In this document: one piece after another, positions 33,244 through 41,114 of the stretch
How positions within the stretch are numbered: position 1 is the first letter of the stretch
Layout: the number at the start of each line of letters is the position of its first letter
Assembly: GCF_014764405.1 (NCBI RefSeq)
Contig: NZ_CP061725.1
Span: 2,728,001-2,792,000 of the forward strand
DNA: 64,000 nucleotides
Direction of reading: 5' to 3'
Source of the DNA: Micromonospora craniellae
Lineage (GTDB): Bacteria > Actinomycetota > Actinomycetes > Mycobacteriales > Micromonosporaceae
Made by a program: the position numbers and the translations under genes
Notes under the pieces: generated by a model
Database searches by the model: none
What the model was told of the DNA's origin: nothing
What the model saw: the letters and a program-made list of their open reading frames with translations, nothing else

Positions 33244-34533
33244 GCATTGCCCACACCACCGCCCCGCGCATCGGATCGGTCTGCACCGGATACGGCGGAC
33301 TCGACATGGCCGTCGAACTGGTGCTCGGCGGCCGGCTCGCCTGGTACGCCGAGACCGACCGGCACGCCGCCACCGTCCTGGCCCACCACTGGCCGCACGT
33401 CGCCAACCTCGGCGACATCCGCACCGTCGACTGGACCCGCGTCGAACCTGTCGACGTGCTTACCGCCGGGTTTCCTTGTCAGGACATCAGCAACGCCGGA
33501 AAACGCGCCGGCATCACCGGCGAGCACTCCAGCGTCTGGAACCACGTCGCCGCCGCCGTTCGCGTCCTTCGACCGCGGCTGCTCTTCGTGGAGAACGTCG
33601 CCGCGCTCCTGCGGCGAGGACTCGACGTCGTTCACGCCGACCTGGCCGCGATCGGGTACGACACGAGCTGGCTATGCCTACGCGCATCCGATGTCGGCGC
33701 CGCCCACCGCAGAGACCGGCTGTTCCTGCTGGCCACCCCCACCACCACCGGAGGGGGTGCGGACGTTGCCGACACCGTGCGCCCGTGACGGCAAGGGCCC
33801 CGGCCACCCGTACGGCCTGCCGGACCTGGTCGAGCCGACCGGCACCCGCCACGGCCTGCTGCCGACGCCGACCGCGGTGGCCTACGGGTCGAACATCTCC
33901 CCCTCGGTGGGGGCGGCCCGCCGGCCGTCCCTGGCCGGCATCGCCTCGCGGCTGCTGCCGACGCCGAGAGCCAGCGACACCGGCACCCAGGGCCGGCGGG
34001 CCGGCGCCGGATGGCGACCGCCGCTGTCGCAGGTGCTGCTGCCCACCCCCAGGGCGACCGACGGCACCAAGGGCTGCCCCGGGCAACGCGGGTCGCACGG
34101 CGACCTCACCCTGCCGTCGGCAGCCGTGCAGGTTCCGGTCCGGACGCTGCCCACTCCGCGCGCCTCCGACGCACACGGGCCGGGCAGGCACGGTGACGGT
34201 GGCGCGGACCTGCGCACCACCGTGGCCGGGCTGGGCCAGCCCGACGCCGACCGGTGGGGGGTGTACGCCGCGGCGGTGGCCCGGTGGGAGCTGCTGCTCG
34301 GCCGCCCGGCGCCGGAGCCGACCCAACCGGGGCGGCACGGCAAACCGGTCCTCGCGCCGCCATTCGTGGAATGGCTGATGGGCCTGGACACCGGCCACGT
34401 TACCGACCCCACGCTCGCGGTGCCGCGCACCGCCGCGCTGCGGGTCCTCGGCAACGGCGTCGTCCCCCAACAGGCAGCCGTCGCGCTGCGGCTGCTGCTG
34501 TGCCCACACCGGTGGGCGGTGCGGCATGACTGA
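33240..34533 (+). pseudogene. Cytosine-5 DNA methyltransferase split by a +1 frameshift
   Basis: The first frame (33240-33788, 182 residues) carries C5-methyltransferase motif I (SVCTGYGGLDMA), the catalytic GFPCQDIS near residue 79 and ENV. It then stops. The +1 frame, open to 34533, carries the rest: five repeats of the type LPTPRASD, then motifs IX-X (FVEWLMGLDTGHVTDP and LRVLGNGVVPQQAAVAL). The switch lies near the G-run at 33752-33757 (GGAGGGGGTG); losing one G there joins the frames. It may be a true inactivating mutation, phase-variable switching, or a sequence error. It is coupled on both sides to operon neighbours. Confidence 0.82.
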
Positions 34534-35701
34534 TGCCACCGCGCTGGAGCACTACCGGTACCGGCGGCTCGGCCCGGTCGAGCTGTATCTCGGCGACGCC
34601 CGCCAGGTGCTCGCCGCGATGCCCGACGCCAGCGTCGACTCCATCGTCACCAGCCCGCCGTTCTGGTCGCTGCGCGACTACGGCACCGGCAGGTGGCACG
34701 GCGGCGACCCCGCCTGCCACCACCCGCTACCGGCGCCACGGCGGGTCGACGGGGCGTCCTGCGGCCTGTGCGGCGCGACGTGGGGCGACCCGCAGTACGG
34801 GCTCGAACCGACGGTGAACGAGTACGTCGACCGCCTCGCGGCCGTGTTCGACGAAGCCATGCGAGTACTCGACCCGGCCGGAACGCTGTGGCTCAACCTC
34901 GGCGACAGCTACACCGGCGGCAGCCGCCGCGCGTACGACACCCGCAGCGGCATCGCCGGCACCCGCCAGCTGCCCGCGGTCCGCAACGGCTCGCCGTTGC
35001 CGGCGAAGAACCTGATCGGCGTGCCCTGGAGGGTGGCGTTCGCGCTGCAGGCGCGCGGATGGTTCCTGCGCAACGCGGTCATCTGGTCGAAGACGAACCC
35101 GATGCCCGAGTCCGTGCGTGACCGCCTGTCCACCACCTACGAGATGGTGTTCCTGCTCACCAAGTCCCATTCCTACTACTTCGACCTCGACCCGATCCGA
35201 ATACCGCTGGCTCGCCCGGAAGCCGCCGACGGCACCCGGATCATCGGCGGGGCAGGCAAGGGCCGCACGGGCGGGATCGGCGCCACCGCCCGCCGCCGGG
35301 GCGCCACCGCCTACGGCAGCGGCAAGTACGCAGCCGAGCAGACCGGCGCCGAGCCGCGAGCCGGTCGGGGCAACCTCGTCCCCCTCGGCCACGCCCACAC
35401 CGCCGCCCACCCCAAGGGGCGAAACCCCGGGGATGTGTGGCGCATTGCGACCCGCCCCTACCGGGGGTCGCACGTGGCGCCGTTCCCGATCGACCTGCCG
35501 CTGCGGGCGATCGCGGCCGGCTGCCCGCCCGGCGGACGGGTTCTCGACCCGTTCTCCGGCGCCGGAACGACCGGACTCGCCGCGCTCCGCCTCGGTCGGC
35601 GCTACCTCGGCGTCGACGTGCGCTCCGAATTCCACGAAGAGACGATCATCCGGCTGCGCCCGTACCTGCCCGACGACACGTCGCGGGAGGAGGGCGGGTG
35701 A
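34526..35701 (+). CDS. DNA methyltransferase, N4/N6 type, with zinc-binding insert
   Basis: In this 391-residue protein motif IV, VTSPPFWSLRDYGTG, is near residue 42 and motif I, DPFSGAGTTGLAALRLGRRY, is near 345; this beta-type order is opposite to the methyltransferase at 31490. Between them DPACHH and CGLCGATWGDP form a likely zinc site (about residues 65-90). A basic, glycine-rich segment near 240-300 could hold the target recognition domain. Such enzymes are common in actinophages and integrative elements as orphan methylases. It overlaps the frameshifted cytosine methylase by 8 bp. Confidence 0.87.
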   Translation: MTDATALEHYRYRRLGPVELYLGDARQVLAAMPDASVDSIVTSPPFWSLRDYGTGRWHGGDPACHHPLPAPRRVDGASCGLCGATWGDPQYGLEPTVNEYVDRLAAVFDEAMRVLDPAGTLWLNLGDSYTGGSRRAYDTRSGIAGTRQLPAVRNGSPLPAKNLIGVPWRVAFALQARGWFLRNAVIWSKTNPMPESVRDRLSTTYEMVFLLTKSHSYYFDLDPIRIPLARPEAADGTRIIGGAGKGRTGGIGATARRRGATAYGSGKYAAEQTGAEPRAGRGNLVPLGHAHTAAHPKGRNPGDVWRIATRPYRGSHVAPFPIDLPLRAIAAGCPPGGRVLDPFSGAGTTGLAALRLGRRYLGVDVRSEFHEETIIRLRPYLPDDTSREEGG

Positions 35702-36150
35702 GCCTGCGGACCGTGCCCGTCACCTTCGCGCAAGCATGCGCGTTCGTGCAGGACTGGCACCGACATCACCGGCCGCCACGCGGCCACAAATTCAGCATCG
35801 GAGCAGCCCGCCAGGACAACGTCCTGGTCGGCGTCGCCGTCGTCGGCCGCCCCATCGCGCGGATGCTCGACGACGGCCTGACCCTCGAGGCGACCAGGGT
35901 CGCCACCGACGGCACCCGCAACGCCAACTCGCTGCTCTACGCCGCAGCCTGGCAGGCGACCCGAGCCCTCGGCTACCGACGCCTGGTCACTTACACCCAG
36001 CACGGCGAATCCGGAGCCAGCCTCCGAGCGGCCGGGTGGCGCGTCGTCGCCACCCGGCCGCCCGCACCCGGCTGGTCACGCCCCAGCCGCCCCCGCGCCG
36101 ATCACGGCACCGCGCACATCGGCCGCCAGCGGTGGCACGCCCCGAACTGA
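35698..36150 (+). CDS. XF1762-like small protein of mobile elements
   Basis: This 150-residue protein has the pattern WHRHHRPPRGHKFSIGAA, GVAVVGRPIARMLDDG and LEATRVATDGTRNANSLLY, which I recognise as the XF1762 family found in phages and integrative elements near DNA methyltransferases. The overall shape (a beta-rich N half, then AWQATRALGYRRLVTYTQ) resembles GNAT acetyltransferases. Its biochemical role is not known to me. GTG 35698 overlaps the methyltransferase stop. Confidence 0.72.
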   Translation: MSLRTVPVTFAQACAFVQDWHRHHRPPRGHKFSIGAARQDNVLVGVAVVGRPIARMLDDGLTLEATRVATDGTRNANSLLYAAAWQATRALGYRRLVTYTQHGESGASLRAAGWRVVATRPPAPGWSRPSRPRADHGTAHIGRQRWHAPN

Positions 36151-36263
36151 ACGCCCTCGTCCCCGGCCTCCACCCATTTCCCCGACCACCCTCGCCCGGG
36201 CGGGCGGCACGCCGTCGGCTGCCGCCCGCCCGGCTCATCTCATGGTCACGAAGGAGAGACACC

Positions 36264-36836
36264 ATGTCCAGCAACCCGCCTCATCAACCGGCTGCCACCT
36301 CGACACCGGGCAGGCGCGCGCCCTCGCGCCCGCGCCGCCGCCAACGACGGACCTTCCCCGTGTTCATCGTGCGACCCGCGACGATCCCCACCCCGCCCTT
36401 GACAGCCGCGCAACGTAACCGACGTCGGGCAGCCGACCAACTCGCCAGCGAGCTGACCGACGCCGCCCGGCAGGGCCGACAGTGCCACTACAGCGAGCTG
36501 GCCTTCGTCGCACCGATGAATCTCATTCCCGAAACGCCCACGATCATCGCCGAGGCATCGCAGGTTGCCGCCGCACCGCCGCCCGCCAGCCTGCGGGTAG
36601 GCCGAAACCTACGCGGCGAGCCCGTCGCGGTCGTGCTGCACGGCGACCGATGGAGCCTGGTCGTGCAACCTAACCGCGCGGCGGCAGACCGGCCCGCAAC
36701 CAGCTGGGCCTTCCTCGACGGCTACGGCCAGGCTTTCGACATGGCCTACCTCGTCTTCTGCTTCGACGACGACCCCAGCGTCCTCGGCGTCACCTGGACC
36801 GACATGATCAACCACGTCCTGGCGCTGGCCTCCTGA
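36264..36836 (+). CDS. Hypothetical protein, last gene of the methyltransferase operon
   Basis: I do not recognise this 190-residue protein. The first 40 residues are Pro/Arg/Thr-rich and probably disordered. The rest contains LRVGRNLRGEPVAVVLHGDR followed by SWAFLDGYGQAFDMAYLVFC. It has no signal peptide or membrane segment. AAGGAGAG lies just upstream of ATG 36264, after a 113-bp gap that may hold its own promoter. Confidence 0.6.
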   Translation: MSSNPPHQPAATSTPGRRAPSRPRRRQRRTFPVFIVRPATIPTPPLTAAQRNRRRAADQLASELTDAARQGRQCHYSELAFVAPMNLIPETPTIIAEASQVAAAPPPASLRVGRNLRGEPVAVVLHGDRWSLVVQPNRAAADRPATSWAFLDGYGQAFDMAYLVFCFDDDPSVLGVTWTDMINHVLALAS

Positions 36837-37257
36837 ATCACCTCCCAGAGCAGCCTGTCCACCACACCCACCCTGCTCATCCCCAGCCTGCCCGCCACCG
36901 CGCCGGCAACGCGGAGGCGGGCAGGCGCCGGATGTGGTCCGAACCGCCACCCTCGGCCGCCACGCTCGCGCAGGACCCGCCGACGGCCCGAAGTCCGCAC
37001 CGGGGGCAGCCGGGGGTGACGTCGCCGCTGCTGGTTTCCGTACCCGCCTGAGACAACAAGCGCCCACGCGCGCGCAACGTCTGACGGCTCCCCCTGCCAA
37101 CGGCCACCTGTTTCTCCACGGGCGGCCAGTTGTTCTCCCCGCTGTCCGCCACGTCTTCTCCCTGCCGGCGGCCACGAGACATCACCGTGCGCAGACCCAG
37201 TCGAACCGCGTCCAGCTCGCTCAATGACCGTCTGAGAAATGTCAGGAGTACCCGTCC
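36837..37257. other. Gene-free stretch before the excisionase
   Basis: The 421 bp between the hypothetical gene and the excisionase shows no supported gene or strong hairpin. The excisionase ribosome site (CAGGAG) is at its right end. The promoter of the xis-int pair should lie here. Confidence 0.45.
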
Positions 37258-37620
37258 GTGAACAGCGGCAACACCAACCGCAGCGACACGCCCGACATCC
37301 GCGACCCTCGTGGCGAGGTGTGGACCGAGGAGCGCATCCGCGCCCTCGGCGCGATCACCGACCTGCCCACCGCCGGCCGCGTCTTCGGCCTGGGCCGCGC
37401 CCTGTCCTACGAACTCGCCCGCACCGACAGCTTCCCCGCGCCCGTCCTGCGCGTCGGCGCCCGCTACAAGGTGCCCGTCGCCGGCATCCTCACCGCCCTC
37501 GGCCTGCAGCCCCCGCCCGGCGACTTGACCCCGGGCGGCATGCGAAGCGTCGATCACCAACGGCAAATCAGCAGCATCCGCCCGCCGCACAACGGCGTCG
37601 ACAGGAAGGCCGAACCGTGA
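37258..37620 (+). CDS. Excisionase-like winged-helix DNA-binding protein
   Basis: The 120-residue protein has an MerR/Xis-type helix-turn-helix: TDLPTAGRVFGLGRALSYEL followed by FPAPVLRVGARYKVPVAGIL, the usual recombination directionality factor layout. It precedes and overlaps the integrase by 4 bp. GTG 37258 is preceded by CAGGAG. It should bias the integrase toward excision. Confidence 0.8.
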   Translation: MNSGNTNRSDTPDIRDPRGEVWTEERIRALGAITDLPTAGRVFGLGRALSYELARTDSFPAPVLRVGARYKVPVAGILTALGLQPPPGDLTPGGMRSVDHQRQISSIRPPHNGVDRKAEP

Positions 37621-39092
37621 CCCGCGCCCGCAGCCCCGAAGGGGCCCTCACCAAACGCTGCACCTGCACCGACCCCGACACCGGCAAGCGACTCGGCAGC
37701 CGGTGCCCGAAACTACGCCGCCCCGGCGGCGGCTGGCACCCCACCCACGGCGCGTGGGGATACCAGATCGAACTGCCCATCCGGCTCACGCAGCCGCGCC
37801 GGCAACTGCGCCGCTCCGGCTTCGACAGCCGCGACACCGCCACCGCCGAACTGCGCCACGCCCGCGCGCTACTGGACCTCGCCGACGGCGACCACGACCT
37901 CGCCATCGAAGTCGCAGACCTGCTGCACGCCTGCCGGCCCGGCACCCCGCTGCCCGACCGCGAGACCGTCGCCGCCCGCATCCGCGCCGGCGTGCCCGCA
38001 TCCGTGCCCACCACCACCGGCGAATACCTGACCGCCTGGCTGCAAGGACGGCGCGGGCTGGCGGAGAAGACCGTCCGCGGCTACTCCGACCACATCCGCC
38101 TGTACCTCGTCCCTCACCTCGGGAAGATTCCCATCCAGAACCTGCGCACCGCCCACATCGAGGCCATGTTCACCGCGATCGGCCACCAGCAGGACGCCAT
38201 CCGCGCCGCCCGCGCCAGCACCGACCCCGACATACGCGCGAGCGTCAAAGGCGTGCGGCCGATGGAAGCCGCCAGCACCCAGCGGCTCTACGCCACCCTG
38301 CGCAAAGCCCTCAACGACGCCGTCGTCCGGGCCAAGCTGATCCCCACCAACCCCGCCCTCGGCGTCGAACTACCCACGGCCAAGCGACCCAAGGCGCGGG
38401 TGTGGACTGTCAAGGCAGTCGAGCACTGGCAGGCCACGGGCAAACGGCCGAGCCCAGTGATGGTGTGGATGCCCGCACAGGCCGGGCGGTTCCTCGACTA
38501 CACCGAACGACACGACATCGTCCTCTACGCGATGTTCCTGCTCATCCTGCACCGCGGCCTGCGCCGCGGGGAGGCGTGCGGCCTGCGCGACCACGACGTC
38601 GACCTCGACGCCGGCTACCTCACCGTCGTCGAACAGATCACCACCGTCGGCTACACACCCATCACGCGACCCGTCAAGAGTGACGCCGGTGACCGGATGG
38701 TTCCCCTCGGCCCCAAGACCATCGCCGTCCTGCGGGCCTACCTCAAGATGCGACGCCGCTGGCAGAGCGTCAGCGGCGACGACTGGCCCGACACCGGCCT
38801 GTTCTTCGTCCGCCCCGACGGCAAGCCCTGGCACCCCCAGACCATCAGCGACCGCTTCGACCACCTCATCGCCAAAGCCGGGCTGCCGCCCGTGCGGCTG
38901 CACGACCTGCGCCACTGCGCCGCCACCTACCTTCGCCACGGCGGCGCCGACATGAAGGAGGTCCAGGAAACCCTCGGCCACTCCACCATCGGCCTGACCT
39001 CCGACACCTACACCAGCGTCATCCTCGAACTCGAACGCGGCAGCGCCGACGCCGCTGCCGACCTCATCCCCCGCGACGACCGAGCCGCCTAA
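37617..39092 (+). CDS. int: Tyrosine recombinase (element integrase)
   Basis: The 491-residue protein has an N-terminal arm-binding region with a cysteine cluster (KRCTCTDPDTGKRLGSRCPK), a SAM-like core-binding domain (about 135-290) and the catalytic domain. Catalytic residues are visible: Arg in LHRGLRRGEACGL, the pair HDLRHCAATYLRH, and LGHSTIGLTSDTYTSV with the nucleophile tyrosine. The large insertion between core-binding and catalytic domains is usual for actinobacterial element integrases. Its position at the right edge suggests the attachment site lies just beyond. Confidence 0.93.
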   Translation: MTRARSPEGALTKRCTCTDPDTGKRLGSRCPKLRRPGGGWHPTHGAWGYQIELPIRLTQPRRQLRRSGFDSRDTATAELRHARALLDLADGDHDLAIEVADLLHACRPGTPLPDRETVAARIRAGVPASVPTTTGEYLTAWLQGRRGLAEKTVRGYSDHIRLYLVPHLGKIPIQNLRTAHIEAMFTAIGHQQDAIRAARASTDPDIRASVKGVRPMEAASTQRLYATLRKALNDAVVRAKLIPTNPALGVELPTAKRPKARVWTVKAVEHWQATGKRPSPVMVWMPAQAGRFLDYTERHDIVLYAMFLLILHRGLRRGEACGLRDHDVDLDAGYLTVVEQITTVGYTPITRPVKSDAGDRMVPLGPKTIAVLRAYLKMRRRWQSVSGDDWPDTGLFFVRPDGKPWHPQTISDRFDHLIAKAGLPPVRLHDLRHCAATYLRHGGADMKEVQETLGHSTIGLTSDTYTSVILELERGSADAAADLIPRDDRAA

Positions 39093-39153
39093 CGGCAGCA
39101 ACCCCGCTACCGGCCGGAGGAGCCGACGCGCCACTGCACCGTGCGCCGACGAC

Positions 39154-39191
39154 GAAACCGGCCCCTCCCGCCCCCGGGAGGGGCCGGTTTC
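39154..39191 (+). terminator. Perfect hairpin after the integrase
   Basis: GAAACCGGCCCCTCCCG (39154-39170) and its exact complement (39175-39191) form a 17-bp stem with a CCCC loop, 61 bp after the integrase stop. It ends the element's rightward transcription and may insulate the next genes, since it is nearly symmetric. Confidence 0.88.
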
Positions 39192-39337
39192 ATCCGTTGC
39201 CGAGCACGGCAGGTCATCCGGCCATCCTCAGAGTCAGATCAGGCCATCGGGGAGCGCGAGCGCCGTCCCGGCGGGCGCGCTGGAAGATCACCGGTCACGT
39301 CGCGGACGAATTCGTGACCGTCCCGCTCGCCGCTGGG

Positions 39338-39353
39338 CGGGGCTATCGCCCCG
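39338..39353 (-). terminator. Short hairpin after the immunity gene
   Basis: CGGGGC (39338-39343) and GCCCCG (39348-39353) flank TATC, 26 bp beyond the stop of the minus-strand gene at 39380. The stem is only six pairs, so this is a weak call. Confidence 0.35.
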
Positions 39354-39379
39354 TCAGCCGCTCTGATGCACGCGTTGCT

Positions 39380-39835
39380 TCACGCGCCCGGAAGGACGCC
39401 GTCGAATGCCTCGTCGTACCAGAGGGCCACGTTGTGCTTACGCAGGATGCCGTCGACGCGCGTCAAGAGCAGCCAGTTGCCGTCCTGCACGAGTGCGGCG
39501 TCCTCGGGCCGCTCGCGCAGAATTCGGGCGATGGTCGCGAGCATGGTCGGGATCCCCTTGTCGCTCGTGTCGTCGGCGCGCATGCGGAAGCCGATGTTGA
39601 CGTAGGTGTCTGGTTCCCACTCCCAGCGGGAGTCGTCGTCGTCCTCGGCGTCGTAGTAGCCGTTGCTGCCCGCGGTGATGCTGACCGCGTACCCGCACTG
39701 CTCGTAGAGGTCGGCGCTGAGCAGTCGTGTGTGACCGGGGAGCGCCGGCTTCTCGGTGGCATCGGGAGCGGCGAGTTCGGCCACCCGGTCCAGCGGGATG
39801 TCGCCCGCCAGGGTCAGTCGGAACTCGATAGCCAT
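39380..39835 (-). CDS. SitI3-like immunity protein
   Basis: This 151-residue soluble, acidic protein begins MAIEFRLTLAGDIPLDRVAE and contains SADLYEQCGYAVSITAG and DSRWEWEPDTYVNIGFRM, a pattern I recognise from SitI3-family immunity proteins of polymorphic toxin systems. It lies 15 bp downstream of the toxin-domain gene on the same strand, where a cognate immunity gene would be. Cognate pairing is inferred from order. Confidence 0.72.
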   Translation of the reverse strand: MAIEFRLTLAGDIPLDRVAELAAPDATEKPALPGHTRLLSADLYEQCGYAVSITAGSNGYYDAEDDDDSRWEWEPDTYVNIGFRMRADDTSDKGIPTMLATIARILRERPEDAALVQDGNWLLLTRVDGILRKHNVALWYDEAFDGVLPGA

Positions 39836-39850
39836 CGTGCGCTGCCTCCT

Positions 39851-40255
39851 TCAGTCCCGGCGTACGATCTGCACGATCTCACGGCTCGGGGTCACCGCCA
39901 CCAGCTCCTTCAGCCCTGGTATGGGCCAGTCGTCGAACTGCTTGCGCAGGGCCGCGGGGTCTCCACGCCAGTCCTGGAGGTTCAGCACCACCCGCTGCGT
40001 CTGCTGCTCGTCGACCTTGTGGGTGACCTCGCTCCAGATGCCCCGGACCGGCTTGGACGCGGTGGGAGAGTAGCAATCGAAGACGTGGCCTTCGATCAGA
40101 TAGTCAGGATTCTTGTCCGGGTCTCCCGTGTCGCGTGTGTCGGCCCGGGCGTCTGCGACCTCCTGCTTGGTGGGGTTCTGGTGGAGGCGGTAGCCCTTGC
40201 CAGCAACAGTGTCGGCGCACTCGTTCTCGAGCTGGACTGAGCGTTGCGCCACCAC
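39851..40255 (-). CDS. CdiA C-terminal-type tRNA nuclease toxin domain (orphan)
   Basis: This 134-residue protein corresponds to only the toxin end of contact-dependent inhibition proteins. It has LENECADTVAGKGYRLHQNP, NPDYLIEGHVFDCYSPT and LRKQFDDWPIPGLKELVAV, typical of the CdiA C-terminal nuclease family, whose members cleave tRNA. No delivery domain is fused. The GTG at 40255 falls inside what is normally mid-protein, so this is either a displaced toxin cassette or a toxin separated from its N-terminal part at 40414-40950. Confidence 0.72.
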   Translation of the reverse strand: MVAQRSVQLENECADTVAGKGYRLHQNPTKQEVADARADTRDTGDPDKNPDYLIEGHVFDCYSPTASKPVRGIWSEVTHKVDEQQTQRVVLNLQDWRGDPAALRKQFDDWPIPGLKELVAVTPSREIVQIVRRD

Positions 40256-40413
40256 GGACTTCTGGTTGCGGGAGATTCTTGTCTGCGGCCCGGTCGGCGA
40301 TCCGCCTGGGACACCGGTCGGCTTCCTGCTCCAGGATGTCGGTGCCGTGTCAACGGCCGCAGTACCGTGGTGGTGAGGTGTAGGGCTGGCCGGTATTGGA
40401 CCGCCAGCCCCCC

Positions 40414-40950
40414 TCAGTTTCCCGAGGACCCTAGCTGTCGCGCGTCGGCGATCGCCGCTTCGGTGAACTGCCGCGTAGCACTGGTGCGTTGAGCGACCAG
40501 CACCAGGACCTGCTTGATGCTCTCCAATGCCTGCAGCAGCGGCCCCGGCTGCCCGCCCTGCAGGACCATGGCGACGAGCTGCTGCGCCTCGCGGACCTGG
40601 GCGATGGCACCTGTGGTTGCGTCACGGGCGCTGTCAGCCGCGCTCACCACGGGTGCCAGCGCGGCAATCGTCTCCTGCGGGGTGGCCTCGCGGGGCACCG
40701 CAGCGGTTGCCTTCGCCGCCTCACCAACCGACCCGGTGAGGCTACCCAGGCCGTCCTGGATCCCGTTGATCGCCTTCCGCACCCGGACCATGCCCGCAGC
40801 TACTGCGGCGAAGCCCGCGCCCGCGGCCCGCACTGTGACCTCTTGGGCCTGACTGTCAGCGGCGGCTGCGAGTCCCCGCGCGCGCTCCACGCCGGCCATC
40901 AGTGCGCGGAACTCACCGGCGATCTTCTCGATGTGCGACACGAAGCACAC
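40414..40950 (-). CDS. Helical WXG100-like protein upstream of toxin module
   Basis: The 178-residue protein is almost wholly alpha-helical and Ala-rich, with no signal peptide or membrane segment. It starts MCFVSHIEKIAGEFRALMAG and has long amphipathic stretches (AAKATAAVPREATPQETIAA). This resembles the N-terminal secretion domains or partner proteins of ESX-type exported toxins in actinomycetes. It sits 158 bp upstream of the toxin domain on the same strand. The family is not firmly recognised. Confidence 0.55.
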   Translation of the reverse strand: MCFVSHIEKIAGEFRALMAGVERARGLAAAADSQAQEVTVRAAGAGFAAVAAGMVRVRKAINGIQDGLGSLTGSVGEAAKATAAVPREATPQETIAALAPVVSAADSARDATTGAIAQVREAQQLVAMVLQGGQPGPLLQALESIKQVLVLVAQRTSATRQFTEAAIADARQLGSSGN

Positions 40951-41114
40951 TCTCCCAGTCGGAGACAGCGAAGGTCTTCGACCGCTGAAGCTACCGGGGC
41001 GCCCTCGGGGTTACCAGATGCTGCTGGGATGCGGCTGCCGGGGCCCGGGGTGGTTGTTGAACCGACCGACTCAGTGTGGTGGCTTTTCGTCGCGCCGCTG
41101 GGTCGGTGTTCTGG

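Noticed and set aside
33770..34200. CRISPR-like periodicity
   Set aside because: The repeats are peptide-level LPTP units inside a methyltransferase frame; the DNA units vary in length and sequence and no cas genes are present.
21660..39300. Attachment-site duplication or tRNA target for the integrase
   Set aside because: I compared the DNA beyond the integrase with the 21.7-22.2 kb gap and found no shared core or tRNA gene; the CTGACTCTG word common to both is too short.
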